A stretch of DNA of 64,000 nucleotides from Anthonomus grandis grandis (Eukaryota > Arthropoda > Insecta > Coleoptera > Curculionidae), in contig NC_065564.1 of assembly GCF_022605725.1 (NCBI RefSeq), forward strand, positions 7,728,698-7,792,697, written 5' to 3'. The notes under the pieces were generated by a model, which worked only from the letters and a program-made list of their open reading frames with translations, ran no database searches and had not been told where the DNA came from. This document shows, in pieces, positions 1 through 12,095 of the stretch (the first letter of the stretch is position 1; every line of letters starts with the position of its first letter). Position numbers and translations under genes: made by a program.

Positions 1-245
1 GGTGACCACTCACTTTGAATTCAAAAATATCAAGGACTACTTAAAATATTCTCATGAAACAAAAAACAAAATACTCACAAAGGAATACTTGATGAATGCT
101 TGTTAAGGTTTAAATCAGTCAAAGTTACAACTTTTGAGATATTGATCGTTTTAAGTAGTGGTGTCCAAGGAGCACGTTTGATCTTTAAGGTGAGCATTCA
201 CTTTAGAGTCCAAAACATTCAAAACTACTTGGAATAATGGGTTCA
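1..245 (+). repeat. Satellite A (~188-bp family), plus orientation, partial
   Basis: A little more than one unit of the family that recurs through the first 20 kb. It is recognised by the phrases gaccactcactttgaa, tcaaaaatctc and catgaaacaaaaa in plus orientation. It runs off the left edge of the window. Confidence 0.8.
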
Positions 246-838
246 TATTTTTTTCATGTTTTCCAGGTGTCTAACGCTATTTTTTATTTCTTTCTGGAAT
301 TTAAATTTTTAAGTCTTTCCAGGGTTTTACGGCCATTTTTTCCAGATTTTCCAGATATTGAAAATAATTTCTTATGGGTTTCATGACATTACAAATCAGT
401 TTTCATTTTATTCCAGGAATTTGACGTAATTTTTAGGACCCCTGGATTAAAAAAAAAAAAACTAATCCAAACTTTTGAATCAATTTTTTTTGACGAAGAA
501 TTTAAATAGGAAAAAAGTGAGAGAGATAAAACTCTTAAGGAATTCTTCTCTTTATTCACCAGGATATTACGGGGAATAAGTTTAAGTACCTGGAATGAGA
601 GGAAAAGTATACTCAACTCAAATGCCTGGAATACAATTTAAAAGAGAATATTTACCTGGAAAAGGTACTTATTGCCAATAACATTGACAAATAACAACTC
701 ATATAAAAAAAAACTATTTTTATACACTAATACAATTTTTTTTAACATCTCCAGGGTTCTGAGGATGACATAATATAAGCCGAAACGTCACCATAAAAAT
801 ACTAAAATATGTAAGACTAAAATAATAAGAATATTACC
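246..838. other. Mixed B-like repeat debris with an orientation flip
   Basis: Degenerate B-type phrases (ttccagg) read on the plus strand up to about 420, and their complement (cctggaat) reads from about 580 to 660. A short inverted arrangement is therefore centred near 430-500. A hammerhead-core-like motif lies at 759-789 (see findings). No gene is seen. Confidence 0.5.
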
Positions 839-1955
839 AGTGGTTTTTGAGATTTTTGAATTCAAAGTGAGTGATTACCACCACATAAAAGGACCGATAT
901 ATTAAAAATTTAAACTTTAACTAATTAAATCCTGAAAAAATAGTCATAGAATATTCCTTTGTGAGTATTTTGCTTTTTGTTTCATGAAAATCTGCCCGGT
1001 AGTTTTTGAGATTTTTGACTTCAAAGTGAGTGGTCACTTTGAGGGCAAAACTTGCTTCTCGGACACCACTACTTATAAGGAACAATATATCAAAAACTGT
1101 AACTTTGATTGATTTGAACTTTAAAGAACATTTATTAAACATTCTTTTATGAGTATTTTTCTTTTTGTTTCATGAGAATATTCCTAGTAGTTTTTGGAGA
1201 TTTTTGACTTCAAAGTGAGTGATCACCTTGAAGACAAAAGTTGCTTCTCCAACACCACTACTTATAAGGAACAGTATATCAAAAACTGTAACTTTGATTG
1301 ATTTGAACCTAGAAGAAGATTTATTGAACATTATTTTGTGACTATTCTGGTTTTTGTTTCATGAGAATATTCCCAGTAGTTTTTGAGAGTTTTTACTTTA
1401 AAGTGAGTGGTCACCTTGAAGACGAAACTTGCTTCTCGAACACCACTACTTATAAGGAACAATATATCAAAAACTGTAACTTTGATTGATTTGAACCTTA
1501 AAGAACATTTATTGAGCATTCTTTTGTGAGTATTATGCTTTTTATTTTATGAGAATATTCCCAGTAGTTTTTGAGATTTTTGATTTCAAAGTGAGTGATC
1601 ACCTTGAAGGCAAAACTTGTCGGACACCACTACTTATAAGGAACAATATATCAAAAACTGTAACTTTGATTGATTTGAACCTTAAAGAACATTTATTGAG
1701 CATTCTTTTGTGAGTATTATGCTTTTTATTTTATGAGAATATTCCCAGTAGTTTTTGAGATTTTTGACTTTAAAGTGAGTGATCACCTTGAAGGCAAAAC
1801 TTGCTTCTCGGACACCACTACATATAAGAAGCAATATATCAAAAGCTGTAACTTTGATTGATTTGAGCCTGAAAGAATATTTATTGAACATTCTTTTGTG
1901 GATATTCTGGTTTTTATTTTATGAGAATATTCCCAGTAGTTTTTGAGATTCTTGA
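839..1955 (-). repeat. Satellite A tandem array, minus orientation
   Basis: About six tandem units. The landmark caccacta falls at 1253, 1441, 1625 and 1813, giving periods of 188, 184 and 188 bp. Each unit keeps a ~60-70-codon frame on the minus strand with the same peptide. I treat this as a property of the repeat, not as a gene. Confidence 0.9.
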
Positions 1956-2485
1956 CCACTAATGATGAATAAATATTTCAAATGCCTGGAATGAAGCGAA
2001 AAATTAGTCGGAAATCCTGGAATAAAATATTTAAAAAAAACAGAGATTATTTAAAATACCTGAAAATTAAAAAAAAAATTGTGGATTCCATTTAAAATTA
2101 CGTCACAAATCTGGAATAAAAATTAAAATTACTGAGAAAATCTGGAATAAAATATATTAAACAAATGTCTGGAATGCGTAAAAAATGTTTAGGATGCCTG
2201 GAATAAAAAAAAATGCCTGGAATTCTATTTAATTTTTTATTTTCGCTTCGAATGACTTCACAAGTCTGGAGGAAAGTGAAAAAATACTTTGAAAATGTGG
2301 AATAAATATTTAAAAAAATGCCTGGAATAAAACTAAAAAATCCTGGAAAAAATTTAAAATTTATTAAATGACTTATAAAATGACGTCACATGCCTGGAAT
2401 AAAATAAAAAAGCCCAAACAATTTTTTTTTTAATTCTCTGATGACGTATAAAATTACGTCACATGCCTGGGCTTAAAAAACAAAG
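1956..2485 (-). repeat. Satellite B block, minus orientation, diverged
   Basis: Short subrepeats built on the phrase cctggaataaa, with tgacgtcac at intervals. It joins two satellite A arrays. No coding potential is seen. Confidence 0.75.
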
Positions 2486-3345
2486 ATTCCTGGAAGATGC
2501 ATGTTTAAACTATAGAGGACATTTATACAGTATTCCATTGTGAGTATTCCACTTTTTATTTCGTGAGAATATTCCCAGTAGTTCTTGACATTTTTGAGTT
2601 CAAAGTGATTATTTACTTTGAGGACCTGAGGACTTAAAATGATCAATATTTCCAAAATTATAACTTTGACTGATTTGAACTTTAAGGAATATTTATAGAA
2701 CGTACTTTTGTGGGTATTCTGGTTTTTATTTTATGAGAATATTCCCAGTAGTTTTTGAGATTTTTGACTTCAAAGTGAGTGGTCACCTTGAAGACGAAAC
2801 TTGCTTCTCGGACACCACTACTTATAAGGAAGAATATATCAAAAACTGTAACTTTGATTGATTTGAACCTGAAAGAATATTTATTGAACATTATTTTGTG
2901 GGTATTCTGGTTTTAACTTTATGAGAATATTCCCAGTAGTTTTTGAGATTTTTGACTTCAAAATGAGTGATCACCTTGAGGGCAAAACTTGCTTCTCGGA
3001 CACCACTACTTATAAGGAAGATATATTAAAAACTGTAACTTTGATTGATTTGAACCTTATAGAATATTTATTGAGCATTCTTTTGTGAGTATTTTCCTTT
3101 TTGTTTCATGAAAATATTCCCGAGAGTTTTTGAGATTTTTGACTTCAAAGTGAGTGGTCACCTTGAAGACAAAACTTGCTTCTCGGACACCACCACTTAA
3201 AAAGACCAATATTTCTAAAATTGTAACTTTGATTTATAAAAGCCTTAAAGAACATTCGTAGAACATGCTTTAATGAATGTTCTGCTTTTTGTTTCATTTC
3301 AATATTGTCGGTAGTTTTTGAGATTCTTGACTTTAAAGTGAGTGA
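2486..3345 (-). repeat. Satellite A tandem array, minus orientation
   Basis: About four and a half ~188-bp units with the usual landmarks (aaagtgagtggtcacctt, caccactacttataagg). The last unit, ending in gtgagtgaaccacc, is the A/B junction form. The same junction recurs near 12,095 and, inverted, near 8,862, so the A-B junction was duplicated as a module. Confidence 0.85.
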
Positions 3346-4200
3346 ACCACCAGTGAAGAAAAAATGTATAAAATGTCTGGATAAAAACGACCTACAACAA
3401 AATATTAAAAAAAAATGTCTGGAATATATACAGAAATATTTAAAATACCTGGAATAAAATAAAAAATCCTGGATTTTTTTTTTAAATATTGAATTACATT
3501 TAAAATGACGTCACATGCCTTGAATAACATCGAAAATTACTCTGGAAACCGGGAATAAGATATTTAAAAGAATGTCTGGAGCACATAAAAAATTATTTAA
3601 AATCCTGGAAAGTTAGTTATTCCAATAACCTGGAATATGTAAGTATTTAAAAAAACGCCTGGAATAAAATAAAAATGCCTTGTTTAATTATTGGATTATA
3701 TTTAAAATGACGTCATAAGTGTGGAATAAGGTAGAAAATTATTCTGAAAACCTAGAATAAAATATTTTAAAAATATTTCAAATGTCTGGAATAAAATTAA
3801 AAATTTCTGAAAAAAAAATTACAAATTATTTAATGATTTATAAAATGACGTCACATGCTTGGAATTTAATACAAATACCTGGAATAAACTAAAAAATTAC
3901 CCTAAAAACCTGGAATAAATATTTAAAAAGTTATTAAAATGCCTGTGATAAAATAAAAATATCAGGAAGTTATTATTTAAAATGCCTAAAAAAAATTACG
4001 TATAAAATGACGTCACATACGTCATACGTGGAATATTTTTAAAAAAATGCCCGGAATAAAGTGAAAAATTACTCTAAGAACCTAGAATAAATATCTAAAA
4101 AAAATATTAAAAATGCCCGGAATAAAACTAAAAAATCCTGGAACAAAATTAATAAATGATTTCATAAAATTACGTCACAAACCTGGACTAAAAGAAAACA
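3346..4200 (-). repeat. Satellite B block, minus orientation
   Basis: Diverged B units: cctggaataaa subrepeats with several tgacgtcac sites. Its opening matches the start of the large B array at 12,096 and is the reverse complement of the end of the B array near 8,860. No gene is seen. Confidence 0.8.
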
Positions 4201-4885
4201 AGATACAAGTTGCCAGAAGTTATTTGGAATAAATTCCTGTGTTGCCAAATTTACAGGTTAAGTCATAATTAACGCAAATGTGTGTTTCGCTCAAATTAGA
4301 GTACCATCAGGCATAAGTTAATTATGTCACAACATATTAAAATAATTAATTAAATCCAAAAGTTTATATTCTAAATTGTGACATTTTTAAGACCCTATCT
4401 TGCTTTGAATAATGAATTAAATATACCCCTTTCATGCGTAATCCCACACTATTTATACATACATACAAATATCTTAAGTTCTGGTGATGCTTCTGATTAA
4501 ACGAAACATGTAAAAAATTATTAAATTCAAAGAGAGCGACAAAGAGGCAAAGTGGCATTAAGCGTGTAATCATTAATTGTTCTTGAAGCGTTTGTGTTAA
4601 AAAGAGACGGCACTTATTTGTGTCGGGAAACGTTAAAATTAACGCCCCTCCAACTGACGTATTTGTTTGTTAATTATTTTCAGCCAGCGAGCATTAATTA
4701 AAGTTGCCTAATTAATTAACAAACAACCAATTAAATATCAATTTAGTTTAATATATTACGAGCTTAGAAGACTAGGAAGCGCCGTAATTAATTAATTTTT
4801 AATTAAGGCATTCTGCAATTAAATTGTCAATGGAAATATTGAGGTTATAACGAAATGTGTAATTATTAAAAACAAATAAACTGTA
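4201..4885. other. Unique island D
   Basis: Non-satellite DNA between B blocks of opposite orientation. The part from 4,600 to 4,860 has many TAATTA/ATTAATTA cores and AACAAACA-type motifs. Such clusters occur in homeodomain and forkhead target enhancers, but AT-rich DNA also produces them by chance. A 69-codon minus frame at 4,364-4,573 has no recognisable domain and is not called. Confidence 0.5.
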
Positions 4886-5640
4886 TTATCCTGGGAATAA
4901 CCTGTAAATTGCTGGAAAATTATCAGGAATAATTATCAGAATTTCACACTATTATTATTATTTTTATAATTAAATTGTGCATAACTTAAATGGACGTGAT
5001 TCTCATTTTATTATTTTCCTGTTTTCCTTTGCAAAATTACAATCGTGTTTATGTTAGTTTACATAAATTTTTTCAAAATTTTAGAGGCATTTTAAATTCT
5101 TTTACCAGACATTTTTTTAAAATATTTTATTTCAGGTTTTTGGAGTTATTTTTTCATTTTATTCCCGGCATGTGACCTCAATTTATAATTTTGTCACTCA
5201 ATAATTTTTTTCAAATTTTATCGTGGCATTTTTATCTTATTCCAAATTCTTAGGGTAATTTTCCATTTTATTCCAGGCATTTTTATTTTATTCCTGACAT
5301 TTTCAATATTTCTTCATGTTTTTATTCCATGAATTTTTATTTCATTTCAGGCATTTTAAATATTTTTTTTAGATGCTCCAGATATTTTTTTGAAATATTT
5401 AATTCTAATTTCTAAGAGTAAATTTTCATTTTATTCCCGGCATTTTTATTTTATTTCAGACATTTTAAATGTTTTATTTCAGGTTTTTGGAGTTATTTTT
5501 TCATTTTATTCCAGGCATGTGACATCAATTTATACGTCACTCAATAATTTTTTTCAAATTTTATCGTGTCGTTTTTATCTTATTCCGAATTCTTAGGGTA
5601 ATTTTTCACTTTATTCAAGACCTTTCAAATAATTTTTCTT
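4886..5640 (+). repeat. Satellite B block, plus orientation, diverged
   Basis: Subrepeats based on ttattccaggca, the reverse complement of the minus-orientation B phrase. With the 3,346-4,200 block it forms an inverted pair around island D. It is more diverged than the arrays at 7.2-8.9 and 12.1-16.9 kb. Confidence 0.75.
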
Positions 5641-6530
5641 TACTCTTGGTTCACTCATTTAAGGTTAAATATTTCAAAAACTACTAGAAATATTCTCATA
5701 AAACAAAAAAGTTCAAATCAGTCAAAGTTATAATTTTGGAAATATTAATCATTTTAAGTGGTGATGTCAGAGGAGCAGGTTTGGCCTTGAAAGTGACCAC
5801 TCAATTTGAAGTCAAAAATCTCGAAATCTACCAGGAATATTCTCATGAAACAAAAAGCAAAATACTCACAAGAATGTTCAATAAATGTTCTTTGAGTTTC
5901 AAATCAATCACAGTTAGTTAGTTACAGTTTTTGATAATATTGTTTCTTATAAGTAGTTGTGTCCGAGAAGCAAGTTTTGCCTTCAAGGTGACCACTCACT
6001 CTGAAGTCAAAAATCTCAAAAACTAGTGGGAATATTCTCATGAAACAAAAACCAGAATATTCACAAAATAATGCTGAATAAATATTCTTTCAGGTTCAAA
6101 TCAATCAAAGTTACAGTTTTTGATATATTGTTCTTTATAAGTAGTGGTGTCCAAGAAGCAAGTTTTGTCTTCAAGGTGATCACTCATTTTGAAGTAAAAA
6201 ATTTCAAAAACTATCGGGAATATTTTCATGAAACAAAAAGTAGAATACTCACATAGGAATATTCTATTACTATTCTTTCAGGTTTAAATCAGTTTAAGTT
6301 ATAATTTTTGATTTATCGGTCCTTTTATGTGGTGGTGTCCGAGGAGCAGGTTTTGTCATCAAGATGATCTCTCACTTTGAAGTCCAAAATCTCAAAAAGT
6401 ACTGGGGATATTCTTATGAAACAAAAAGTATAGTATTCATAAAAGTATGTGCTATCAATGTCCTTAAGGGTTTAAAGCTGCCTGAGTCATAATTTTGGAA
6501 ATATTGGCCCTTTTTAAAGGACAGGTTTGA
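5641..6530 (+). repeat. Satellite A tandem array, plus orientation
   Basis: Between four and five ~188-bp units reading gtggtgtccgagaagca then gaccactcactttgaa on the plus strand. Opposite in orientation to the A array at 2,486-3,345. Confidence 0.85.
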
Positions 6531-7199
6531 TGACTCACTCCAGGCATTTTTTAATTTTGAAATAATTTATTTATAACCTCTCAAATTTAAAAAAGTAGTT
6601 CCATTCATAAGAATTCTATTAAAAATTAAGAATTATTAAAAAAAAAAAATAAATGAGATCATTGACTTTTTCCCTCCAATCTCTGAATTTTCATTTATAA
6701 CCTGTTTTTTTAGCTCACTCTAATAACAGTCTAAACATCTTGGCAACAGTATGCAGCCGATTGACGCGCATGCGCCACTGTTGCCAGCATTCCACAATAT
6801 CAAACCTTCTCACCAGAAATTCTCTGTTTGCTCTTGTTTTCTTTAGTCTCTACCCTCTTGACCTTAGTAAAAAAAGAAGGCAACAATGCTTTGAATAATA
6901 AGGCGTGGCGACAGCATCCCGTGCCGCGCAGTCGCCAAAAATAAATTAAGTGACTTTTTTTTGTCAGTTAAACTAGTTCTGCAAATTTATAAACTTGACA
7001 TTCTAATTATTGTTATTATTATCTAAAGTGTCGATAAAGAAATTAAATTTCTGATAAACGTCTGCTCGTGAAGGGCCCAACTTGACTTCGGTATTGTAAT
7101 TAGTTCCCCTTAGGGACACGAGTCGGTTCCCGTAGGAATTAAAGTAGCGAAACGACGTCCCTGTTAAGGGAATCGAACTCTTCAGTCAATTAACTCCCG
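6531..7199 (+). repeat. Module C, copy 1
   Basis: A ~670-bp low-copy module whose reverse complement is at 16,873-17,760. It holds a 10-bp palindrome GCGCATGCGC at 6,766-6,775, which fits the NRF-1/erect-wing site. It also holds a relatively GC-rich core at about 7,060-7,199 that recurs at the palindrome centre (10,253-10,352) and in the second C copy. No open reading frame of note. Confidence 0.8.
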
Positions 7200-8862
7200 G
7201 ATTTTTTTTTATTCCAAGCATGTGACGTCATTTTATACGTCATTCAATAATTCTTATCAAATTATTTTTATCCTTTTTTAACTTATTCCAGGCATGTGAC
7301 GTCATTTTATACGTCATTCAATAATTGTTATTAAATTTTTTCTAGGCTTTTTTATCTTATTCCAGGCATGTGACGTCATTTTATAAATCGATAAATCTCT
7401 TTTTGAATTTTTCCCGGGAATTTTTTATTTTATTCCAGGCGTTTTAATTACTTTTTAAATATTTATTCCAGGTTCCTAGGAGTAATTTTTCACTTTATCC
7501 CAGGCATTTTTTAAACAATTTTGAGGATGTGACGTCATTTTATACGTCATTCAATAATTGTTATTAAATTATTTTTAGTCTTTCTTATCTTATTCCAGGC
7601 ATGTGACGTCATTTTATTAATCATTAAATCTCTTTTTGAATTTTTCCCGGGAATTCTTCATTTTATTCCAGGCGTTAATAACTTTTTAAATATTTATTCC
7701 AGCTTCTTAGATTAATTATTCACCTTATTCTAGGCATTTTTATTTGATTCCAGGTAATTTATAAATTTTTTAAATATTTATTCCAGGTTCTTAGGAGTAA
7801 TTTTTCGCTTTATTCCAGGCATTTTTTTTTAATTCCAAGCATATGACGTCATTTTATAGGTCATTCAATAATTGTTATTAATTTTTTTCTAGCATTTTTT
7901 ATCTTATTCCAGGCATGTGACGTCATTTTATAAATCATTAAATCTCTTTTTGAATTTTTCCCGGGAATTTTTAATTTTATTCCAGGCGTTTTAATAACTT
8001 TATAAATATTTATTCCAGCTTCTTAGATTAATTTTTCACCTTATTCTAGGCATTTTTATTTGGTTCCAGGTAATTTATAATTTTTTTAAATATTTATTCC
8101 AGGTTCTTAGATTAATTATTCACTTTATTCCAGGCATTTTTAAAAAAATTCCAAACAAGTGACGTCATTTTATACGTCATTCAATAATTCTCATTAAATT
8201 ATTTCTATCCTTTTTTATCTTATTTAGGCATGTGACGTCATTTTATAAATCAATAAATGTCTTTTTGAATTTTTCCCGGGAATTCTTAATTTTATTCCAG
8301 ACATTTTAATAATTTTTAAATTTATTCCAGGTATTAGTATTAAAATATAAGCATGTGACGTCATTTTATAAATCATTAAATAATTTTTAATTTTTTTTCG
8401 GGAATTTTTAATTTCATTCCAGACATTTAAAATATTTTATTCCAGGTTTTCAGACTAATTTTCTACCCTATTCCACACTTCTGACGTCATTTTAAATATA
8501 ATCCAATAATTAAAAAAAAATTACAGGCATTTTTGTTTTATTCCAGGCGTTTTTTGTAAATACTTACATATTCCAGGTTCTTAGAGTGACTCTTAATTTT
8601 CCAGGCATTTTAAATAATTTTGTATGTGCTCCAGACATTTTTTGAAATATTTTATTCCCGGTTTCCAGAGTAATTTTCGATGTTATTCAAGGCATGTGAC
8701 GTCATTTTAAATGTAATTCAATATTTAAAAAAAAAATCCAGGAATTTTAATTTTATTCCAGGTATTTTAAATATTTCTGTATATATTCCAGATATTTTCT
8801 TAAAATATTTTGTTGTAGGTCGTTTTTATCCAGACATTTTATACATTTTTTCTTCAATGGTG
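7200..8862 (+). repeat. Satellite B tandem array, plus orientation
   Basis: About seven ~230-bp units with landmarks ttattccaggcatgtgacgtc, tatacgtcattcaataatt and ttcccgggaatt. Intact TGACGTCA palindromes occur once or twice per unit. It is the reverse complement of the expanded array at 12,096-16,872. Confidence 0.9.
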
Positions 8863-9505
8863 GTTCACTCACTTTAAAGTCAAGAATCTCAAAAACTACC
8901 GATAATATTGGAATGAAACAAAAAGCAGAACATTCATTAAAGTATGTTCTATGAATATTCTTTAAGGCTTTAATAAATCAAAGTTACAATTTTAGAGATA
9001 TTGGCCTTTTTAAGTGGTGGTGTCCGAGAAGCAAATTTTGTCTTCAAGGTGACCACTCACTTTAACGTAAAAAATCTCGAGAACTATCGGGAATATTTTC
9101 ATGAAACAAACAACAGAATACTCGCATAGGAATATTCTATCCCTATTCCTTCAGGATCAAATCAGTTTAACTTACAATTTTTGATCTATCGGTCATTTTA
9201 TGTGGTGGTGTCCGAGGAGCAGGTTTAGTCATCAAGGTGACCACTCACTTTGAAGTCAAAAATCTCAGGAACTACTGGGAATATTCTCATGAAACAAAAT
9301 GGGAAATACTCGTCAAGGAACATTCTATAAATATTCTTTTAGGTTCAAATCAGTCAAAGTTGCAATTGTTGACATATCGGTCCTTTAAAGTGCTGGTGTC
9401 CGAGAAGCAGGTTTGGTCATCAAGGTGACCACTCACTTTAAAGTAAAAAATCTCAAGGACAACCGGGAATATTCTCATAAAACAAAAAGCATAATACTCA
9501 AAAAT
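8863..9505 (+). repeat. Satellite A tandem array, plus orientation
   Basis: About three and a half units with the standard A landmarks. It is the inner arm of the large palindrome and pairs with the minus-orientation A units at 11,086-12,095. Confidence 0.85.
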
Positions 9506-9890
9506 AAATGTTCTGATCTATTCCAGACAATTCCTAAAAGAAAACGTAATTTTTCTGGATGTTTCTGCAACTGCCTGGAAGAATGCAATATTTTATTTAT
9601 TCCAGGCATTTGAGAATGAAAAAATTGCATCTGCACAAAAGACAATTTATATTTTTGGATACGTCATCAACTGCCTGGAAGAAAACATTATTTTACCTAT
9701 TCCAGGCAGCTCGGGACCAGACTAACTCAACTCTTTAAGAGAAAACATAATTTTTTTGGACTTTTTCCCAAAAGTCTGGAAGAAGAAAATGATTGATCTG
9801 TTCCAGGCTGTTGCTGAGAGAAAACATGATTTCTTTGAGGTTTACATCACTCAACGTTACAATCTCCTACAGTATTTACAGTCTACAATA
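9506..9890 (+). repeat. Module L, copy 1 (nested hairpins)
   Basis: Repeats of ~100 bp, each containing an internal inverted pair (ctgcctggaag and tattccaggca). The whole block recurs as a reverse complement at 10,741-11,085. No gene is seen. Confidence 0.8.
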
Positions 9891-10252
9891 AAGGTCTTTT
9901 TTGCCGGTAGCCGGTTTGATCCTTAAGGAGACCACTCACTTTGAAGTCATATATCTCAAGAACTACCGGGAATATTCTCATGAAATAAAAACCAAAATAT
10001 TCAGCAAAGTTTGATGTTTAAATGTCCCTTATAGCCCAAATTGGCTCATCAATAACTTAGGCACCATCAGACATTTTGCGCAGAGAAGATGTTTCTTCTT
10101 CAAGGTATCCGCCCACTTTAAACCCCAAAATTAAGGGAACAATTCCCACAAAACCAACGAGCAAAATTAACAAATCTATTAGGTGCAACATTGTTAAACA
10201 GAACACGATCCGATAACGGTTAAAGTTCGTCCTGTTTTCATTGCCTCATCGT
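9891..10252 (+). repeat. Diverged satellite A and palindrome-centre sequence
   Basis: One recognisable A unit, with the phrase ggtttgatccttaaggagacc shared in inverted form with 10,629-10,660. It fades after about 10,060 into less recognisable sequence near the palindrome centre. Confidence 0.55.
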
Positions 10253-10352
10253 CGAAATCTCCGGGAGTTAATTGACTAAAGCGTTCGATTCCCTTAACAG
10301 GGACGACGTTTCGCTACTTTAATTCCTACGGGAACCGGCTCGAGGAGAACTA
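10253..10352 (-). repeat. Fragment of the module C core at the palindrome centre
   Basis: About 100 bp starting ctccgggagttaattgacta and ending gggaaccggctcgagg. It matches the core at 16,878-16,960 and, inverted, 7,110-7,199. It lies at the turning point of the large inverted repeat, so the inversion may have formed at this copy of the core. Confidence 0.75.
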
Positions 10353-10740
10353 ATTACGAACATTCTCTTGTGTGTATTCTAATTTTTGTTTCATGAGAAT
10401 ATTTCCAGTAGTTTTTGAGATTTTTGACTTCAAAGTGAGTGGTCAACTTGAAGACAAAACCTGCTCCCCAGACACCACCACATAAAAGGACCGATAGATC
10501 AAAAATTGTAACTTAAACTGATTTAATCCTGGAGAATAGTGATAGAATATTCCTATGCGAGTATTCTGCTTTTTGTTTCATGAAAATATTTCCAGTAGTT
10601 TTTGAGATTTTTGACTTCAAAGTGAGTGGTCTCCTTAAGGATCAAACCGGCTGTTTGGAGACCACCGGCAAAAAATCCTGAAAAACCTTTATTGTAGATT
10701 GTAAATATTGTAGGAGATTGTAATTTTAAGTGACGCAAAC
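10353..10740 (-). repeat. Satellite A, minus orientation
   Basis: Two units immediately right of the palindrome centre. The second includes the variant ctccttaaggatcaaacc that mirrors the left arm near 9,918-9,940. Confidence 0.8.
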
Positions 10741-11085
10741 CTCAAAGAAATTATGTTTCTTCTCAGCAACAGCCTGGAACAGATCAATCAATTTTTTCTT
10801 CCAGACTTTAGGAGAGAAGTCCAAAAAAAATATTTTTTCTCTTAAACAGTTGAGTTAGTCTGGTTCTCAGCTGCCTGGAGTAGGTAAAATGATGTTTTCT
10901 TCCAGGCAGTTGATAACGTATCCAAACAAATATATTGTCTTTTGTGCAGATGCAATTTTTTCCTCCTCAATTGCTTGGAATAGATAAAATAATGTATTCT
11001 TCCAGGCAGTTGCAGAAACATCTAAAAAAATTACGTTTTTTTTCAAGAACTGTCTGGAATAAATCAGAACATTTGTTTTTGAGTA
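10741..11085 (-). repeat. Module L, copy 2, inverted
   Basis: Reverse-complement counterpart of 9,506-9,890, with the same ordered landmarks (cttccaggcagttg, tcttttgtgcagatgcaat). Adding paired coordinates gives a constant near 20,580, which places the axis close to 10,290. Confidence 0.8.
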
Positions 11086-12095
11086 TAATGCTGTTTGTTT
11101 CATGAAAATATTCCCAGTAGTTCCTGAGATTTTTGACTTCAAAGTGAGGGATCATCTTGATGACCAAACCTGCTCATTGGACATCACCGCATAAAAGGAC
11201 CGATAGATCAAAAATTGTAATCTAAACTGATTTGAGCCTAAAAGAATAGTGATAGAATATTCCTATGTGAGTATTTTGCTTTTTATTTCATGAAAATATT
11301 CCCGGTAGTTTTTGAGATTTTTGACTTCAAAGTGAGTGGTAACCTTGAAGACAAAACTTGCTTCTCGGACACCACTACTTATAAGGAACAATATATCAAA
11401 AAATGTAACTTTGATTGATTTGATCCTTAAAGAACATTTATTAAACATTCTTCTGTGGGTGTTTTGGTTTTTGTTTCATGAGAATATTCCCAGTAGTTTT
11501 TGAGATTTTTGACTTAAAAGTGAGTGGTTACCTTGAAGGCAAAACTTGCTCCTTGGACACCAGCACTTTTAAGGACCGATATATCAACAATTACAACTTT
11601 GACTGATTTGAACCTAAAAGAAGATTTATAGGATGTTCCTTTGTGAGTATTTTGCATTTTTTTTCAAGAGAATATTCCCAGTAGTTCCTGAGATTTTTGA
11701 CTTCAAAGTGAGGGATTATCATGATGACCAAACCTACCCCTCGGATACCACCACATTAAAGGACCGATAGATCAAACATTGTAACTTAAACTCATTTAAT
11801 CCTTATAGAAAAGTGATAGAATATTCCTATGCGAGTATTCTGCTTTTTGTTTTATGAAAATATTCCCGGTAGTTTTTGAGATTTTTGACTTCAAAGTGAG
11901 TGGTCACCTTGAAGACAAAACTTGCTTCTCGGACACCACCACTTAAAAAGCCCAATATTTCTAAAATTGTAACTTTGATTTATAAAAGCCTTAAAGAACA
12001 TTCGTAGAATATGCTTTAATGAATGTTCTGCTTTTTGTTTCATTTCAATAATGTCGGTAGTTTTTGAGATTCTTGACTTTAAAGTGAGTGAACCA
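11086..12095 (-). repeat. Satellite A tandem array, minus orientation
   Basis: About five units. It ends at the A/B junction (gtgagtgaaccaccagtgaag) also seen at 3,345 and inverted at 8,862. Confidence 0.85.
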
